From: Rickettsia endosymbiont of Bryobia graminum
Lineage (GTDB): Bacteria; Pseudomonadota; Alphaproteobacteria; Rickettsiales; Rickettsiaceae
NCBI GenBank assembly: GCA_020881085.1
Contig: JAJIYR010000081.1
Location: forward strand, 1 to 6,628
Length of the DNA: 6,628 bases
Reading direction: 5' to 3'
In this document: positions 6,552 to 6,628 of the stretch, in pieces
Layout: each line of letters starts with the position of its first letter
Position numbering within the stretch: the stretch's first letter is position 1
Position numbers and translations under genes: made by a program
The notes under the pieces: generated by a model
The model's input: the letters and a program-made list of their open reading frames with translations, nothing else
What the model was told of the DNA's origin: nothing
The model's database searches: none

Positions 6552-6628
6552 GTGAGTAAGAATGTATTGACAGAAGAACAAAGAGAGAAGTTGAAGGAAC
6601 GTCATAAGACAGAACGAGACGGACGCAT
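6552..6628 (+). CDS. IS630-family transposase, N-terminal start (3' partial)
   Basis: From GTG at 6552 the frame reads VSKNVLTEEQREKLKERHK then TERDGR and runs off the window. LTEEQ, then a Lys/Arg-rich helix and (T/K)ERDGR(I), is the characteristic beginning of IS630/Tc1-mariner-like transposases before their helix-turn-helix; the DDE catalytic domain would lie outside. An in-frame TAG at 6543-6545 leaves GTG 6552 as the likely start (an ATT at 6549 and the internal TTG at 6567 are alternatives). AGGA at 6544-6547 could serve as a weak ribosome site. The left end of the element should lie between 6488 and 6551; members of this family insert at TA and there are several TA steps here (for example near 6489), but the matching right end is not in the window. 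Whether the gene is intact cannot be judged. Confidence 0.75.
   Translation, partial: MSKNVLTEEQREKLKERHKTERDGR

Overview
The window looks like a chromosomal piece of an AT-rich, obligately intracellular alphaproteobacterium, most likely family Rickettsiaceae (Rickettsia, Orientia or a relative). The evidence is the low-GC codon use, the weak or absent Shine-Dalgarno sites, the set pccB, pccA and a compact NtrY-like sensor kinase that I recognise from Rickettsia, and the decayed genes and transposase pieces at both edges. No database search was possible; all identifications rest on reading the translated sequence against remembered families.

Layout. Bases 1-76 may hold the last 24 codons of an unidentified plus-strand gene. 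Bases about 89-311 look like the relic of an IS200/IS605-type insertion sequence: two GC-rich hairpins (89-103 and 109-141), then, on the minus strand (284 down to 114), the first roughly 47 codons of an IS200-like TnpA transposase that run into unrelated sequence and stop. Its end lies about 100-130 bases from the pccB start. Then come three complete plus-strand genes: pccB (412-1953), pccA (2183-4180) and a NtrY-like histidine kinase (4342-6168). They are separated by 229 and 161 gene-free bases. Directly after the kinase, 6174-6487 reads as the frameshifted C-terminal remnant of what appears to be a glutamine synthetase. The window ends inside the start of an IS630-family transposase (6552 onward).

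How it works together. PccA (biotin carboxylase plus biotin carrier) and PccB (carboxyltransferase) form one acyl-CoA carboxylase, by homology propionyl-CoA to methylmalonyl-CoA. The kinase is a membrane two-component sensor; its response regulator is not in the window. A decayed glutamine synthetase next to a kinase of the nitrogen-sensing NtrY family is suggestive, but it may simply be chance adjacency in a reducing genome.

Most worth a second look: the hidden antisense tnpA relic upstream of pccB, the Ile at the PccB position known to set acyl-CoA specificity, and the glutamine synthetase remnant. I found no CRISPR array, tRNA, rRNA or clearly new system.
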